Origin: Bostrychus sinensis
Taxonomy: Eukaryota > Chordata > Actinopteri > Gobiiformes > Eleotridae
Length of the DNA: 64,000 nt
Reading direction: 5' to 3'
NCBI GenBank assembly: GCA_020698575.1
Contig: CM036245.1
Location: 14,779,479 to 14,843,478, forward strand
The notes below the pieces were generated by a model. The model was not told the DNA's origin and searched no databases. It saw only the letters and a program-made list of their open reading frames with translations. This document shows positions 13,601-27,400 of this stretch, piece after piece; the stretch's first letter is position 1; each line of letters opens with the position of its first letter. A program made the position numbers and the translations under genes.

Positions 13601-16600
13601 CACAGGGTCTCACAGAAAACCAGCTGCCTGTCGTGGTCCACCTCCATCACCTCAGCACTCGAGTCTGCAACAAGAAGGAAATGGGACGTGTGAGGAGGAG
13701 AAGACAGGCGAATCGCACTTCACACGCACTCGCTGCGTGACAGGAAAGAAGTGAGAGTAAGGCATTATGCAGCCAGTAAAGTGGAGAGAGGAAGAGAGAT
13801 AAAAATAAATGGAGAGGTGGGTGAAATAATGCATGAGGAAGCAGCTGAGAGACACATTGTGACAGCGAGAATATGCCTCGGAAAGACTCAACCTATTACA
13901 AACCAGAAAACTACTGAATTACAATAATGTGATATGTGTTTTTTTTAACCTTATTCAGACCCTTCCACAAGTGACTATTGTGGTCTGGCACCTTTCTGTC
14001 ACTACTTGTCTAGCATAACCAAAAATATTTAGCCTTTAGTACTCAGTGTGATATTAATGGCTAAATATCAATACCAAGTGCAATTTATTAGGATTCTTTC
14101 TTTGAATGTAGTCTTGCTCTTTGCCCTTTTATTAAGTCCTAGTTTTGTTTAGGTTTGAACATTAATTCTTTTTTTTTGTCCTTAAATAACGCAGGCCACA
14201 TCATTCAAAATATTTTATCTCATAATTTTGCTGTGTTTTCTGTGCAAAAGAGCTTCTGTGCTGTGCTGAGCTAAGTCATTTCTAAGTTCTGAGTATTCAT
14301 CTCTGTGTCTTGTGTTGCTTCTTAAACATAAACACACAAATCTCCCACTAAGAAAAGTAAAGAGATATACTTTGACTTCTGACCTTGCCCTCTGAAAATG
14401 AAGCTTCGGTTTCCTCTCTGCCAGGTCATCTGTTCAAAGCCCATCAGAGTGGTGTCCACGCGCAGGCTCTGGCCGCTCTTCCAGACTCTGTAGGTGTCGC
14501 TGGGGCAGATCCGAGACACCAGGGGCACTAAGGACAAAAACACAAAGAAACAACAACAACTATTAAGTCATGCATTTACTCTGTTTGATAGACCCTTCCA
14601 TGACTGATATAATTAAGACAACAGTAGAGTGACCAGATTTTTAGACTCAAAAACTGGGACACAATTTTTCCCCAGAAATCATGGTGCATTTGAACTGATC
14701 AAGAGACAAAAAACTTCTGAAGTTCATACAATTTATCATGTACTCATGTAATTCGAAGTACATGATGCTTAGGCTTAACTTTTGAATGCAGATTGACATT
14801 TAATGATAAAAAAACAAAAAAACAAAACAAAAACATTGACACAGTGAATACATTTAGTGACACAAATCTTTAAATAAATGTGTTTTTAGACTCTTTATAT
14901 GGTTTTCTATAGGCCACAACAGTGCCTGCCCCCCTCTGGTGCTGGAATGAAATTTCCAACTGATTTTTCCCCATAGATTTTTCGAAAAATGTGTATATTA
15001 AAAGTTTAAAAGCTCGGCAGAGGTTAATCTGCTCTGTGGTAACACATGATGATCACATGATTAATTTCTATCAAAACGATTAATGAAAACTTGAAAATTC
15101 TGCAAAATGTGTTTTGCCTTTTGACAAGTTTCAGATATGTGTTTTTAGCATAGGTAATGGCTATGAGTTACCACATCGCCTCCCTCAAGCCGTTGAACTT
15201 TTAATAAATGGATTTTCAAAAAGTCAATGGGAAAAATGCATGGGAATTTTACTTCAGGAACCGGGCGTGGCCAGTCACTGTTGAGACTGTTTTTACATTA
15301 TTGTTGGGACATGGGGCAAGCCTAAAAGTGGAACTGTCCCAGTTAACCCCGTAGAACCCAGACATAGAAATATTTGTTGGAAAAAAATCATCCGTGCTAA
15401 ATTTTAGTCAACAGGGATGCGTAAGAACAAAAATTTGTCAATATTTTTGGTAAGCAGCATTCATGAATTAGTTAATACATTTTAAAAAAAGACTCTTACT
15501 TTTTTACCATGACCTTTGAATTATATGCTGCATATTTGCAACAGAGGGTGCTACGGGGTTAAATACGGACATCTGGTCACCCTACTCAAGCATAACATAG
15601 AATTCAGAAAACTACATTATTTAGCCTTTAGCTTATATATGAAATCTATATGATAATTGCTTCACTAAAAAAAAGCTAAACATTGATCCACTCGCTAACG
15701 TTATCTAAGCAGGCTTTGACATTACACATATGTAGTCTATTGGTCAACGTTTGGCGCTATTATGCTAATTCCTCCATAGAAAATGTATTATGGTGTGTTT
15801 AGCTTATGGCACCATTCTTTGTAACCCAGTCGTATCGTTTACAATCACTAAAAGGGTTTATAAGACTTCACATCAGCGCTATTATTCGGTTGGTGCTTAT
15901 TTGCCCCATTTGCTTTTATGTGTCTATTTGTCAGCAGAAACGTACATACAATTAGTCCACTTTAAACATGGCCTCTTGTGGTTTCCGATGCACACGCTCT
16001 TTAACTCTGAAAGCTACACAGAAAGAGAACCGAGCAGGAAGTCTGTGATTCTCTGTGAGTCCAACAAAAACAGGAAGACACAGGCACCACTGTCCCCCAG
16101 AGGCAGATCATAATGTGATTAGTCCAGTGCTGCTCCCTACACAGCCGGACTGCTTCACTCAAATGGGACCAGTAAAATTTATCAGCCTGGTTTTACAATG
16201 GCTAATCAGCAGCAATACATTTCTTCTTGCAGTGTTAATGTCTCTCCTCCGTGATTGTTTTAGCATGTTCTTGAGCTAATTAGCTCCATTGACTCCCGGG
16301 TGCAGTGCTGTGGAGAAATCCTGTTGATTCTGATTGCCGTAGTACAAGCCAAGCTTCGTCTAATCAGCAGCAGTAGCAGCAAAGTGAATGAATATACCTT
16401 CTTTACTAATTTACTAACTGTAGATTTGAAATAATGATCATTTATACCGCCCTCGCAGCTGTATGTGAATGTTAAAAAGAGAGACAAGAACTGGTCTGAA
16501 CTGAGCAGTGGTGGAAGAAGCACTCAGTTTCTTTAGTATCACCTTACAATTTCTACTTAGGCTAAGTAAAAGTATTAAAGTACTAACTTTCAAATGTGCT

Positions 16601-18392
16601 ACAAATAAAAAATAAAAGTAATTCACTACAGATGCAACAACTCATGAAAGTGTTAAATGTGAGGGATTTTCCCAAACATTTGTGCAGATTACAGATGAAA
16701 TTAACAAATTATTGCAGTAGAAGGCTGACTCTGTTGCTGAGGTCTTCTGTCTTTACTATTCTAATGTTTTTAATGAGTACTACTTCACTGCATCTTTTAT
16801 ATTTAAGTACTGTGTCTCTACAAGTGAGGCCATGACAAAAACACATGATTTAAAACCAACCCTCAAAATACTCTGTAGATCAAACCAACTCATAAAAGTA
16901 GTGGAGTATAAAGTACAGATACTTGCTCTAAAATGTAGTGGAGTAAAAGTAAATGTATCCCTTGTCAAATTTACTCAGGTAAAGTACAAATACATGAAAA
17001 TTGTACTTAAGTAAAGCAACTAAGTACTTTTACTTTGCTACATTCCACCACTGGAAGTAAGAAAGAAATCACATAGATCTGGTGTTTTTACGTGGCTACA
17101 ATCAGGATCAAGATGGAAAAATATAAAATTGTATGTGGAGTGGTAAATGAACATCCTGTGTAGAAGACTTCCATAGTAGCCATGCAAATAATCTGCTGTG
17201 CCGACCCAAGAAAGACAGGGAGCAGCCAATAGTGACTTATGTGACATGTCTATGTATCATTCTTTCATCTGCTGCTGTTTCTCTTTATGGGTTGTGATTA
17301 CTGGAGCCTATCACAGTAACTTTGTGTCTTAGGCGGAGTACACCCTGAACAGTGGCCAGTTAGTTGCAGGGCTGACACAGAGACATACACAGACAGACAA
17401 CCATTCGCTCTCACATTCATTCACTAGGGGCAATTTAGAGTCACCAATTTACCTAACACATGCATGTCTTTGGACGGTGAAAGGAAATGCAGACTTAACA
17501 ATATTCACCTTCCCTGCAGCCCACTTTTGGGTCCTGACCCAAGGTTAAAAATCACTGCCTTCAATGTTCTTGCTCAAAATAAAATGTATATATTACTTAA
17601 AAATCTTAGTCTAAGTCCAAAATATACTTATATACAAATACTGTATACTATGGCTCACAGTTACAGAAAACTCCTAATTCCTGGGCCTCAGGGTCTTTCT
17701 ATAGTTCAGTATATACTGGGGGGCCTACACTCTAGAGGTTTTGTCCAGGGCCCCATCAGTTCTGTTGGCGGCCCTGGCTGCAATGGTAAAATTAAGGGAA
17801 GCCAGCTTTATTTGTACTTTCTGACTAAAAATGATCTGACCTTAACATACACATTTGCCGACCATTCAGCACATAGTATTTATCCAGTTTACTGTAGACC
17901 AGCCATTCCCAAAGACTGTCAAGGCCCCCTTAAATTTTCAAAAATCCCATGCGGACCCCCACCTTCCCTCTATTCAGGAGACATGTCATGTTTTTCTCCA
18001 TTTATTTTTCATAAAAACATTACAAACTGACTGTTGGCTGAAAATTGTTTTAAGTTAATATTTTAAAACAAGTATATAACTGTAATTAATTTCAAATTAG
18101 ATTTTTTTTTCTATGTAATTAATGTTTTTAGGTACTTAATATTTTCATTGACCAATTGCCTTTTAATATTTTTGTATGTTTTATTTGTCGCTATGGACTA
18201 TAAGTCTGAATCAAAGAATGAATTGAAATTGAATTGAAATATAGACAGCCTCTGGGGGCCCCGCGTAGTACCTTTGCGGACCCCACTTTGGGAACCACCG
18301 CTGTAGACTATAATAACACAAAAACAAAACGAATGGACTCACCCCAGCTGGTGAACTCCCACTTCATCTCCACATAAAAGTCCTGGGCCTGG

Positions 18393-18451
<59 letters not shown>

Positions 18452-21400
18452 GACAAATGGAAGAAGACATTGGCATTGATAAAGGGGAAATAGTTTGAGA
18501 GATAGAGCATGATAAATTGGTCGATAGATGCAAAAAGCGAGTGAATTAATGTAGTGTTTGTGTGGTGGAGGGACCGGCACAAAGTGGTTCAGTGTGTGGG
18601 TTTTTAATAGATGAGGGGGAAGATGCAGTGGGAGCAGCATATGATGAACAGTGTGCAATGTTTGGCACTTCTTAACTGTGAGGCTGCTGCGTCAACCAAT
18701 ATTCTGTATACCGAAAGTGTCTGTAGCTAATGTTTACAGGTAATTTCGACGTTATTGTGTAAAACGTTTGGTTATTCTCTAAGACAGTGCCGTACATCTA
18801 CTAAGATCAACTGTGGTAAGCCAGTAGTTTCCAAGGTGTACTGCCATATTTATTGATTTTATTTATTTATTGACTGGTTTGTACTTCTGTCTCTTAGCAA
18901 GAACGCAGTGGCTTCTCTCTGGATAATTTGAACTCCTAAAGACATGCATGTGTTTGGAGAAATGGTGAATCCATATTCCCCATAGTGAACGAAAGTGAAT
19001 GGTTGTCAGTGCTTCTACTCCGGCTAAGGTCAAGACAGTAGTTTCTGGGATAGGCCCAAAACACCCACATCCCCTAATGGGCATAAAAGGAAGGAAGGAA
19101 GATGAATTTATGCTTTTGTCAAACCCTTAAAGGTCCCCTGTCATGCTAAATCAACTTTTTTGAGCCTTTAACCATGTTATAATGTTGTTTCCACCTTCAA
19201 AACATACCTGTTATACATCAGTGGATTTGCTTTGGTAATTTCAAAATTTAAATTTCTGTCACTACTAATCTGTCTTGTGTTATGTTGCTAATACTCCGGC
19301 TAAATAGCTATTTTATGCTCTGTCCATTCCCCACAGTTGCCATCAGGGGGCCTAATTCGAAAGTCAAAGTAACATCTCCCAAAAGAAGACGCTTTACCAA
19401 GTTATAAAACAGGAAATACAAATGCAAAGGTGTCCACTATTCTTTCAAAAAGCCTGAAAAAAAAGCATAATATGGCCACTTTAAATGTCCTGACAAGATA
19501 TTTTCTCGGCCTTAAGTGAGTGTACATTCTTGGCCAAAGCCTTAGGGAGTAATAAGTAAGGCATGCAAAATCTCAACTTTAGTTCCCATAACTCTTTGTA
19601 ATGAAGCTGAAGCATAAGCATCTGCCAAAAAAACACTGCTCGTCTCATGACATGGCATCTCTCCCTGTCGTGACCAACATATTTTCCGACAAAAAAATCT
19701 AGCTGTGCATAATTTGTCTATGAACTTTATCGGACACACTCTTGGTTGAAATGACAATTGATTGCACACAAAGTAGCTGTGATTTCTTTTAAGCTGAGTT
19801 TAAGTGTATGAAAAAAACTACTACTAACTAACTAACTACTTCCCTAGTTAATGCTCACAGTAGGCAACTCTGCAGCCAGTTGCTTCTGGGTGAAAGATTT
19901 TGCTGGGTTCATAAAAAATAGATTAAGCGTATTCCCCAACTGTGCTCTGTGTAAAATGTACAGCAGCCTCATTTCCATCTGCTACATCTTCAGTGTCATC
20001 ATCTTTACTGTATGAGGTCTCTGCATCAGCACCACTCTGGAGACGGCATGACTCATACCACCCAGAGACAGGGAGCTTCAAAAACAAGAGTTTCCCTCGT
20101 CGGATAGTAAACAAACTTATTAATATCCTCAAAGTCAACCGAGCACACATCGCTGCAGTGGTGGGAAACAGACTTTCACTTTCCAAAACAGAGCAGCAGA
20201 AGTTCATTCATTTAGCTTTTTCTGCTTATTCCTATTAAGGTGCACAGGAGGCTGGAGTCCATCCCACCAACTAAGGGTCTTGTTGTACACGATGGACAAT
20301 GAGTGCGTTTACAGTTCACTTGAGTATCGAGGTTATGAGCCTTATCCTGGATATGACATTTACATGTGCTCAGAGAAACCAGGATACTCATATCCCTGTA
20401 TACATGACAAAATATAGTGTCCTGGATATATAGGGGAGCACTGTGGCAAAGTTACTAACACATGGTTTATTTAACACATTTCTAGTGACAGAGAGAGAGA
20501 AAAATATCCAAATAAACACATAGTAAAGACGGTAGTGCACTATCACAGCAGCAGTGAAAGACGAAGACATGAAGAAGGGGGAAAAAACACTGGTTTAGTC
20601 TGAGAGCAGCAGAGACACAGCAACCAACACTGGGCATAAAGATGGCAACATTTTTTAATAGCTTGTACCGCTTTGTTGAACAATACAAGATTAGGAGTTC
20701 TGATAGCTCAGGTACAAGTTACAGTCACTGTGGTAAAGTTGATGCTTGTGCATCTCTGGAGTTTGCACATGCTCAGTTTACCTGCCACTGTCAGAAACAA
20801 GGATACTGCGTTTACACCACAGTATCCCTGTTACTATCTGAGTTTTCCAGGTCAAGTATCCTGGTTTCTCATATCCAGGATGCTGAATTCAGGATACTGT
20901 GCTTACATGCCCCAAAACAAAACTGGGATACTCAAGTGCATGTAAACACACTCACTGGTTAGTTGCAGGGCTGACACTTAGAGACACACATTGCACAGCC
21001 TTATTTATACCTATTTTATCAAATGTAATACAGTAACTTTTAGTCTGTCTACTCCACATCTTAAGTGTCTGTCTGTGCGTGTAATTGTGTGAAGTCTCAC
21101 CTGTCTCAGCCTCTCCAGCAGGATGGGGATCCCCGCCAGTCTCTTGGCTGTCCTCTGGTAGTCCCGGTACCTCAGCACCAGGCGCACCAGCTCAGGGTCC
21201 CGAGTGCTCACGGCTTCCTGCAGGACTGGGACAGAGAGCGAGTCAAACCTAGCCAATCACTCACCTCATTTAACATTTATGAAGAGCAGTGATTTAGGTA
21301 GGACAGTGGGAAGTGCTGAAACTGAAGTAGGGCAGGAGAGAGAGAGGCTGGCACAGACACTTACAGCAGAGCGACTCATTCATCAGAACCACAATGAGCT

Positions 21401-24400
21401 CTGATCGGGGCAGAGTATGTGAATTGCAGGAGGCAGCCTTTGAATAGTAAAGACTTTGTTAGATTTCAGACAATTTGTTAAGCCAGAGTGAGCAGCCTTT
21501 TATATTGGCAGTAAGTAGCAATATCCATTCATGAAATCCTCTGCTTGTTCCTTTTAGGGGTCACAAGTGGATGGCGCCTATGCCAGCAACTATGCGCCAT
21601 AGGTGGGGTACTTCCTGAACAGTGGCCAGTGAGTTTCAGGGCTATACATACTCTCACTTATTCACTATGGGGAATTTAGACCAATTCAGATCTATGTAAT
21701 GCTCAGGAACTATACTTTTTAATAAATTCAGTAACTAGTCTTATCACTCATCCCACCTTTGCGTCATATATAATATTAACACTTGTGCCCTTACCTGTCC
21801 ACCCATTGCGATTCTCTTTGCAGACATCTGCTCCGTGCTGCAACAGGACCCTCGCACACTCCAGATGTCCCAGAGTCACCGCTAAATGTAGAGGTGTCCG
21901 TCCCCGAGGGTCAAGAGACTCCAGATCTGTCTGAAATTTGGAAACAAACAGAGAAGCTCAAATAAAGCAATGTTACAATTCTCGGGAGTTGGTTGATTGT
22001 CACACTCGGAAAGTTAGCCCAGAGGAAATTATCAAATGAGGATGAAGAGGTGTAACAAGGTGTTAATTGAACTGTTGCCTTGGCATCCCGGCTTGATGCT
22101 TCATTAGGATTTGGTGAGCTCCACAGAGTAATGATCAGTTGGTATTGTGTACAAGTGGAGTAATATGACTCTACTTTATACATATACACTTAAGTCAATA
22201 AGAAACCTTTTTCTTTTTTTCTTTGATTTGTCAGATACAGTAATCAGACAGGGAATTTATGGGGAGGGACAGGGAAATAGTACTAACTTATATTTTGAAA
22301 CTGGTAGTGTCTATTAGCTAACTACTTGAAAACCATATACAATGTCAAGCAGTAAGAGTGACCTACAGAAATTGTATTGTACTGTATTTTCCTTTTGTCA
22401 AAAAACAATAAGATGTGAATTTTCTATTCAGTTTTAATAGCGGCTCATTTTTTCTTAAATTTGAGTAAAAATCACAGTATGTTAATACTTTAGCGTACAT
22501 AGGCTACCCTTGCAGTTACTTGGCAAAAGGGATGTCTCCCATTGAAATCATTTGCAAAGAGGAGGGACTTTCAGTAAAATATTTGGAGCGCATCCAAACA
22601 AATCAGCAGAAGCCTGACAAGATGGATTTGCGTGAGATTGGGAACTCACAAATCTTGCGACAATACAAGCTAACATAACTAAAATACATCATACGGTATG
22701 TTTTGTAGTTAACTTACATAATGCATGGTACTAGGGAAACTGTTTATATCTTAAAATATCTGTATTTACAAAACTGATGTATTTACAAAAAGTCTTATTT
22801 TGACACAATTGTACCTCAAGTCATCTATGTCAGCCTAATCACACAGTGTTGTTAACTTCTCATATCAGTGCAACAGTGTTTCATATCAACGAGTGCCAAA
22901 AAGCAGGACATTTTCATTCGCACATTTGTGGGGCAGACACACTGCAGTGAAATGTGTTACTCATATTTTTCAGACCAGCACAAAAATACTGAACAAAAGT
23001 GCATATAATGCTGTGTGCAGAGCAAGGTCTGTGGAGCGACTGATGCAGCAAGTCAAATAGGCTCCGTGTATAAAGGTTGTTACATGTCCACACAGTGAGA
23101 TGTGAAAACTATTCCAGTCTTTTGATATCTGTCTGACACTGAATAGGAACCTGCAATGTCTTGGTGAATCATAGGAGACAGGAGAGAGGAGAGAGAGCAC
23201 ATCTGGTCTCAGCAACAGCTATTAGTCTGCAGCTCTGCCATTTATCAACTTTATCATTGGTGGATGTCCAAGCCCAATCTGTCCTGTTATACTTACGCTT
23301 CTTATTATGGAATAATTTGTGGGACCCTGAGGTAAATCAGCTCATGAATTATTCGAGTTAGTGTAGGCCGTGCTGCTCTGCATGAAGCCGTCTCCTTTTC
23401 ATCACACTACACCGGCTTCTCTCTATTTGTTCAAATTCAGCAACTTTCTACCTGACTGACACCAGATCTGTCACACAGTTGAATAGAGCTGCTGACCATC
23501 ACAGTTATCCACAGCCAGGAACTGATCCAAGGTCAGTTCTGTCAGAGCAACGCAGGCCTGAATTCCAATTAATGCTTACTCCCACTTGAGTTTGACATTG
23601 GTGGGACATACGCCTAAACCCATAGGACAGGTTTCAATAGAGCAGTGTTTTGCAGCGGTAGGAGAAAGGTGGGTTGGAGTTTTATTCATCTGTGTTGGAA
23701 AAACATTTTTACTTTATTAAGTTTGGAGGAGAATGCAAATAGTGAAGGTCAATTTATACTATAGGCTTACATTTAAAAACAAAGGAGAAGGTTACATTGA
23801 GTCTCTTTTGGCTGCCCCCTTCTTTTCAGAAACAGGAGCGCCCACAGCAAGTTATTTGCATGAGAGCTTTAGCATGTATCTGGGCTTGGGACCTGCCTCA
23901 AAGTCAGGGGAACTAACCACCTCACTAACTGGAAGTCTAAAGTAGTACAAAGTTACAACAATATGGACAATTGTATAGGTAGCAAAATCGACTTTTCTGA
24001 GCTTTCTACCATGTTATAATGTTCTCTCATCAAAAACATACTTGGAGTTATGTGTTGCTTCAATCATGCATGTTTAAATAATCCTCTATTCTCTGGCACG
24101 GCCATTCTGAAGCTTCATAAAGCTTGGTTACATGAGCCCCCGCCCACTCCAGGAAGCACTGCCCAATCAACAAGCCCTCTACATCCAGTCCGCTCTCATT
24201 TATCCAAAAAATGATGTACAGCTCTGTTTCTACTGTTTCTTCACAGCTATTTTTCATTTTGCAGTGAAATAGCATCATACACAATGTTTAAAGAAATAAA
24301 AAGCTTCTTTTCTTCCATTTATGTTCAAAAGACTGCAACACTCTGCACTCTTCTGTCCTCTGCTGGTCTCTCAGTTTCTTTATGGCACCAGTAGAGTGCT

Positions 24401-27400
24401 TGTAAAAAAAAACTTCTGCCAAGGCCAAGATTAGTTCAAAATATGAATAAAAACATAATATAGCCCCTTTAAAGAAACTATGTACCGTTGCCTGCTTTTT
24501 TTCAGAAGTTGCAGCAAACCACCATATAAGGCTAAGACTTGGAGTAGGATTGCATGACTTTGAAAAATATCCCAGGATCCATTCCCTTGTGCCCTGGCCT
24601 CCTCTTGGTCTCAGTATATTAAATAAATGTCTCTTTGACGATGTGACTACAAAACAAGTACAACATTTTACTTCCTTATTTTTGGAAACAGCGTGAGTCA
24701 GGATCAGCTATGAGAGAAAGCTTTTGGAAAATGACTTCCATGAAAGTACCATAAAAGAATGACCCCAAATGCATTAATTTGGTTTTTAGTAATAATGATG
24801 ACTGGAAAAGGGATTATTGTAAACCCATACATAGATACATTACACAAGTGGGCAAGGCAAAACTTAACAGTGATCAATGATCCCCTTGGTCTATTTCAAG
24901 TAACAGTTACAAAGGACGAAAACACACAAGGCCAGTTAGTCCTGGGGCAGTCCACTATTTGCAAGTGAAATAAACTGAACAGCAAAACAAGCATCATGGA
25001 AACATTAGCCTTTGTCTGGTCAAGATGCAAATAAACATACAACGCATGAAACTAAGAGGAAACTATGTTTTCCACATTTAATTTAAATGTTAATGTTTAA
25101 ATGTTTTACTTTTCTTTGATCAAAGTTGACTCACTGCATGTGAGTTTGTAAGGGCCGCTAAAGATGCAACGTAGGGACCACTGCCAGCTGGAACCTATTC
25201 TTGCAACTATGGGCCTTAGGTGGGGTACACCCTTTACACTGGCCATAGACACTAACAGACAATAATACATTCACCGTCACATTCATTCACCAATTTTGCT
25301 AACACATGCATGGACTTAGACAGTGGAAGGAGGTCAGACAGGACTAATGGTAACACAGCAAGGACATCCACTCAGAGCGATTAAACCGACACACATTATG
25401 CTAAGAGGCAAGGCTGCTAACCACTCTGCCACTGCGCACTTCACAATAGATAGTTTTGAAGTTAAAAATCTATATGTAACCGTAATTAACTGTGATTACC
25501 CTGACATCTCTGACCTGTTTTAAACTACAGCAGCCTCCAAGGGTCAATACTAGTGTCAAATTCCTGTTGGGGACAATGCAGCGGGCACGGCACTGCAGGA
25601 TCTAAGCCAGAGTTTCAAACTGAATGTGTACAAATATTTCTGGACACTGAATCAAAAAGACATGATGAAGTATATACAAAAACATAATAGGGCTGGGCAA
25701 TTAATCAGGTTTTAATTGTGATTATAATTTTGGCTCCCAACGATTACAAAATCTACATAATCAAGAAAAAACTATTAATTAAATTGGACTCTGAATGATG
25801 CGCATGCTCTTAATGTCCATATGTAGGGACTTTACAATGGTGTCAGAGCTTGATGCACACTTGTCTTTGTTTTGAACGTTGTCCAAAGTCTTGTACTAGG
25901 CTCTATGAAATATTTAACACAAAATGATATAATTACTCATCCTCTATAGGTTACCATTTTGGCAGTGCATAAATAATTGTTTTAAATAATTGTGATTCCA
26001 ATTATGACTTAAATAATCGTGACTATACATCTTTCCATAATCGTGGAGCCCTAAAACATTATTTTCAGGATATTGTTTAAATTAATTTTAAGTAAAACGA
26101 CTCTATTTTGTAGCTGTGTCTATAAAAATAGTATTTTCTTTACATCACAGATTAAAATCCCATCAAAACAATTTCAAAGACAAAGAGGATAATATTCTCA
26201 GTTATACTACGAAGCCCAGCAGATGAGAAGATGAGAGAGACAGAGAGCTATAAGATGGAGGAAGTGGTCCATAGCAGCAGGAGGAGGATTCCCCTGGGAA
26301 AAAGAGACTAAACACTGGGGATCGGCTTAAGGAAAGACAGAGTCAGCTCTGTTTGTGTTTACTGATACTGGGAGTTCCTATGAACCATGCAAATACTGCC
26401 TCACCACCAACACTTGGTGTATTTTTAACACCAGGCAGATCCCCATTGTCTCAGAGGACACTGCAGGGACCAGATGCCCAAGCTGCACATTTAGAGGAAA
26501 AACTATCCAAGTCACAGGGAGACGACACAGTATATGCAACAATATGTAGCCTTATAAGGAACAAAAACTATGAAAAGCACATTTGAAACAGACCAAGAAA
26601 GACATATATTTAAGTAACAAAAAAGCTCCAGTAAACCAGCATATTCTGTCCTGTAAATCTAAGTACATGAAGTTTTGACTATGATGGTAATATTAACTGG
26701 TAAAAACAATGGTGTGGTGTTGTTGAAAGTGACACAACTGGGACATGACCTGTTGAAAAGTGACATGCCTGTGTTTTTATAGAAGTTTGTTGGGACATCG
26801 AACAAGGAGCATAAAAGTGGGACAGTCTGCTTCCACTAAATAAGCACATGATCACCCTAATTCAACACAAAACAAAATGAAAAGGAAAAAACTCATATTT
26901 AGAGGAAAATTAAAAGTGCATATATCTCTGTTGCTCTGTCAGAATCTGTGTCCCAGAGTGGGGCGGTTCAAGTCTCACACTGCAGTGTTTCAGCTGCAGA
27001 AAAGACAATATATTACTGGTCTACTTTCTGAGGACATTTTCTAAAATACAAGGGAAAAAAAGAATTAAATACTGTTACACAAGTCAATAATAAAAGTATT
27101 TCTGACCCCAGAGGGAAAGTGGGTGGTGATGGTGGCAGAGTAATAGCAGTAGTAGGAGCAGTAATGTTAAAGTGTGACCAGTTTGTGGTGACCTTTAACA
27201 AAAAAGGGAGCAGCTGAGTAGAAGATCTTAAAAATAGTACTATTTTTTATTTTATTTTTTATTTTTTTTGGGTGGTTGGTTGCAAATATTGTTGATTACC
27301 AGTTTTACAGTGGGATAAGAAGATGCTTTACAGCATGATGAACACAGAAATATGGAGGTTTTGGCAGAGGTTGAAGCAGAGAGGGATGGCAGCGGAGTGA

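Larger units (their letters stand above)
14528..18342. other. ankrd13b intron 4
   Basis: Almost entirely transposon-derived: an interspersed repeat split by a terminal-inverted-repeat element (14589-16050), an hAT-like element (16506-17053), a SINE (17290-17475), an hAT-type end near 17525-17565 and the hAT-like element 17900-18300. The 188-codon open frame at 17464-18030 merely spans these repeats. Confidence 0.7.
18389..21100. other. ankrd13b intron 3
   Basis: Contains the (AG)26 tract, a SINE copy (18935-19110), a TTAA-ended element (19127-19484) and a SINE interrupted by another element (20225-21000). About 19490-20220 shows no feature I can support. Confidence 0.65.

Noticed and set aside
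17464..18030. 188-codon plus-strand open frame
   Set aside because: It runs across the end of a SINE, an hAT-type end and the first part of the 17900-18300 element. Composition is Leu/Pro/Ser/Tyr-rich with no domain, and it lies antisense in ankrd13b intron 4.
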